From positions 1 through 64,000 of the forward strand of contig JAQFWX010000013.1 of the NCBI GenBank assembly GCA_027605045.1: 64,000 nt of DNA, in the 5' to 3' direction. A model generated the notes under the pieces. The model worked only from the letters and a program-made list of their open reading frames with translations, searched no databases and was not told the DNA's origin. This document shows, one piece after another, positions 60,905 to 64,000 of the stretch. This stretch comes from Phallus indusiatus (lineage: Eukaryota; Basidiomycota; Agaricomycetes; Phallales; Phallaceae). The translations under genes were made by a program, and so were the position numbers. Within the stretch, counting starts at the first letter, position 1, and each line of letters starts with the position of its first letter.

Positions 60905-62587
60905 ATGTCGTATTTTAACTTCGCGAGCGACGTTAATGCTTCACAACAACAGTTTTTAGAGTCTGAGGCACTCGCTGGACTGAATGCTACTCGATATCTC
61001 AGTGGTCTGTTTACTCGTGCCTCGTACATATCGCCTCTTAACCAATGATTTTGCTTTGCAGTCGCGGGCACCGTCCTTCTATTTTATGATCTCATCCTTT
61101 TACTCCCTGGCGAGGCAGGCTTGAACTTTCTAAATAACGCCTAGAATCTCACTGACAAAGTCTTAATTTACCATTCATCATTAGATCACGCTAATATGGT
61201 CTGCGAAATTGTCGATTTACAAAGTCCTTTTCTTGATAAACCGTTATCTTATACTTATACCATTTGTTTTCAACACACACAGTGAGTTGTGTAAATCGAT
61301 GCACCCGGGACACCGATATGAACTGTCATTGTAGCTCTCGGGATCACGTCTGACCTCTACAGTAGGCCGTATCTGACGTTTTCTTATGTATTTCGTACTA
61401 ACATTTGGCCTAGTTGTGAGTTCATTCTATTATATAAACTTCCGCATCTTCAGGAAGGCTCCGATTAGTTGTGGCCTATGGTATCCGTTCATGGCCGCTT
61501 TAGGTGTCACATCTCTTGCTATCGCAAACTGTATGTATTATTCTGAATTAGGCAGTTGATCTAACTCACATAATCCATAGTTTTCGTCGCTCATCGAATT
61601 TATTTCCTATCCGGGAACAACCAAACAATCAAGAGAATTTTCATTTATTCATTCATCTGTAGGTCCTCTTACCCTTTCGAAAAAATACTTCCTTTTCCTG
61701 GCTCATTTTTCATATCAAAGCTATTTATACGGTTACATATATATCTGTCATATTGACATCTTTGCAAGTCGAGAGTAAATAATCAAGCCGGGTTTTGCTC
61801 CTATATTCTCACACAAGGTCTTTTATAGCCAAGATTGAATTTTCACCGATACTTAATAGTTGTTTGATCATGGAGAAACCTAGGTTCCTGGTCATGACTT
61901 ATGGCGTCCCAGTAGCTGTTTAATGCTATCCGATCAAATTTTTGCTATTAACTTTTGAATCGTATCTAGATTCTTCTTGATGTGCTGGTATTCCTGTTAG
62001 CGTGCTATAATGCCTTCGACAGACCACGTGGTGTTGATTCTTTTTTAATACGCCAATTAATAACTGACGGTCTAATTTATTTCATGGTAAGCGATCCATA
62101 TATTTCGCCAGATCGTTCAGACTGATGAGAGAAACTAGTTATTGCTGAGTAAATACTACGTGGTTGTAATGTCATGAGAACATACTGAATGGCACTTAGG
62201 TCTAAGGTTATTCAATATCCTATCGATTATTCTCGGTGGTGTAAGTCTTGCATGAAAATATACCTTACACAGGAATAACAACATACAACCCAAATAGGTT
62301 CAGTTTACGCAACTAGGCGCTTTGTAAGCTTACACAGACTTCTCATTATGAGATACTGATAATCAATCTTGCCTCGTATATTAAGCTTTATTTGGGCCAC
62401 TATATCAACTTTAGTCAACCGATTAATCATCACAAGAGGCGTTCCCGACGAAGAGCCTGAGGATGGATTGGATGGGGGAGTTTACAATTCTGTAGTATGG
62501 ACGACATTTTTATTCCAGTCACAATCTTATGAAGCACCCCAATTCCCCTGTTATTCCTATGATTCCGTAACGTATCATATGCAGTGA
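60905..62587 (+). CDS. DUF6533-type seven-transmembrane protein, paralogue 2
   Basis: Starts MSYFNFASDVNASQQQFLES. NATRYLS|VAGTVLLFYDLILLLPGE is the DUF6533 signature; the following intron (61115-61184) has a GC donor and leads to ITLIWSAKLSIYKVLFLINR. Then CGLWYPFMAALGVTSLAIAN, FFVAHRIYFLSGNNQTIKRI, FLLACYNAFDRPRGVDSFLI and RQLITDGLIYFM, and finally ILSFIWATISTLVNRLIIT. The tail is DEEPEDGLDGGVYNSV. The intron borders between 61690 and 61960 were not resolved and stops there could signal decay, but all diagnostic segments are present in order. Opposite strand to its two paralogues. Confidence 0.7.
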
Positions 62588-62757
62588 TGGTTTTTTAGCT
62601 GATTGTACGATAAGCTTCGATAGTGGACATCAGCGTCGAGATCGTTGAAGGGAACTGAGCTCGCTTTAACCATTTACCACAATATATGAATCAATCATTT
62701 TTCACTCTAATAGCCATACAATTTAACGAGAACAATACACAAACCCTAAAACCTCAA

Positions 62758-64000
62758 TTAAAATGCCGCGTCTTTGAAGTTGTGTGTCTCGTCAACGACT
62801 GTATCGCTTGAATTACCGTTCGCGAAAGTTCGAAGGACAATTGAATGCGGAGAGAACCAGGATCCTGCCAAAGTGTCTGTTCCATTGAGGTCATTTTCCT
62901 TCCCGGTATGATCGTTCAGAGTCAGGATCATCCTGTGAACGATAGTTGGAACCATTGCCCACAAGAAGCTGCGTCATAAAATACATATATGTATGATGGT
63001 AGATTCGGAGCTGAAAAGAGATTGAACTCACAACGCAAATAGAAGCGTATTTTCTTGCTGTAGGATATAATATTTACTTTGGTGAACTTGACAAGTTTAG
63101 GTTCACTAAGCTACCCACCGTAAATGCACCAGCCACGGCAGCTATGTTTATCACACGCAGAACTGTTTAGTAAAAGACTGTTTAGAACAAAGTATAGGAA
63201 CTTTGAGGATAAACGTACTCGTTACGACCTAGATGGAGTTGCAGGAGATATATAAGATTTTCGCAAAATATTCACACGCTGACATATTTTACCCAGAAAT
63301 AAACAACGTTATCGAAATAAAGTTGTTTAATTATGTGCATATGTAAATGCCTTGGACGATGCAACGCGTTGAGGCATAACAGGAAGAAGTTTAGCAACTC
63401 CAAAAATAACTGTAATATCGATTGAACATTTGACGAAGAAAAAAAGAATCATAAATTCATAATACGCACGGGAATACCCAGTCCTATAGCGAGCAGTTTT
63501 GTTATCCGAAGTGTTGTGCACGTTTTCAGCAATGTATTATATGCTATGTAAGCTTGGATGCTGTTTAAGCACTCGTGTATTTTACGGTTTACGACTAAGA
63601 CCACGAACTTACGGCGTGTCTGAGCTATTCCTGATGTTCTCGTTAGCAACTTAAGCTTCTTAGCGTTAGGTAGACATTTTAGGGGCTCACCAATTGCACT
63701 GACTACAAAAGAACCTGTATAGGCTGATAAAATACCGAAAGTCACGAGTTTCAATACCGCTTTATTGAAACTCCAAAGTATATATATTCTTTGGGCCACG
63801 AATACTGGTGAACAAATAGAAATGACATAGTAAAACATTGAACAACGCTCGAATACTCACCATTGACAATGCTTATAGAGGATATAATGAGCATTGAAAC
63901 AGCGGTCAACCAGTTTCTGCAGCTGTTGATATATAAGGAAGGGTCGAGTCAAAATGGAGGCATCAATCACTCACAACTAAATTCGAACAATAGCTGAGAC
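62758..64000 (-). CDS. DUF6533-type seven-transmembrane protein, paralogue 3 (5' end outside window)
   Basis: Only the downstream part is inside the window. Segments in order from the right edge: FVAQRIYILWSFNKAVLKLV, NFFLLCLNALHRPRHLHMH, IIKQLYFDNVVYFW, then MVPTIVHRMILTLNDHTGKE and the tail TVVDETHNFKDAAF. The match to paralogue 1 (57195-58903) is close, including the ALHRPRHL and VHRMILTLND blocks. The gene runs off at 64000, so the DUF6533 start is not seen. Confidence 0.72.

Overview
This window looks like nuclear DNA from a mushroom-forming basidiomycete (Agaricomycetes). Most genes are cut by many GT-AG introns of about 45-75 bases. The families present include typical agaricomycete ones (DUF7918, F-box/LRR, DUF6533-type 7-TM proteins, WOPR/Gti1-Pac2, NRPS-like adenylate-forming reductases), and several conserved single-copy eukaryotic genes anchor the assignment (FAB1, CCT3, ATG5, UCH37, MED31, an SLC35C2-like transporter). 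No tRNA, rRNA, CRISPR array or prokaryotic feature was recognised.

Layout. 1-4.2 kb (-): 5' two-thirds of FAB1/PIKfyve, running off the left edge. 5.3-9.1 kb (+): two tandem secreted alpha/beta hydrolases whose exon lengths are identical and whose upstream regions were duplicated with them. 9.4-12.1 kb: a doubtful small basic protein, then a solo LTR with a perfect 5-bp target duplication. 12.1-16.4 kb (+): NRPS-like reductase A (20 exons, 1058 aa). 18.6-20.1 kb (-): WOPR regulator. 22.2-23.4 kb: a non-autonomous CACTA-like DNA transposon. 24.1-25.8 kb (+): SLC35C2-like transporter. 26.6-28.1 kb (-): unrecognised gene or relic. 28.6-30.8 kb (-): CCT3. 31.1-32.9 kb (+): unknown coiled-coil protein. 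34.4-35.6 kb (+): ATG5. 35.8-40.1 kb (-): intact NRPS-like reductase B. 40.8-44.8 kb (-): decayed paralogue C. 45.2-46.6 kb (-): GDSL esterase. 47.6-49.0 kb (+): DUF7918 protein. 49.5-51.2 kb (+): F-box protein with a frameshift. 51.5-53.0 kb (-): alpha/beta-hydrolase fold protein without the usual serine elbow. 54.1-55.2 kb (+): unknown acidic protein. 55.6-57.0 kb (+): UCH37. 57.2-64 kb: three paralogous 7-TM proteins (-, +, -) with MED31 between the first two.

How it fits together. The housekeeping genes show no functional link. The accessory signal is the family of three A-T-R NRPS-like enzymes: A and B are intact, close relatives about 20 kb apart in inverted orientation, and C, just upstream of B, has lost its carrier domain and part of its reductase. 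A WOPR regulator sits about 2 kb from A. WOPR proteins control morphology and secondary metabolism in other fungi, so a regulatory link is possible but only inferred. No P450, methyltransferase or other classic tailoring gene was recognised, so this is a dispersed NRPS-like locus rather than a textbook gene cluster.
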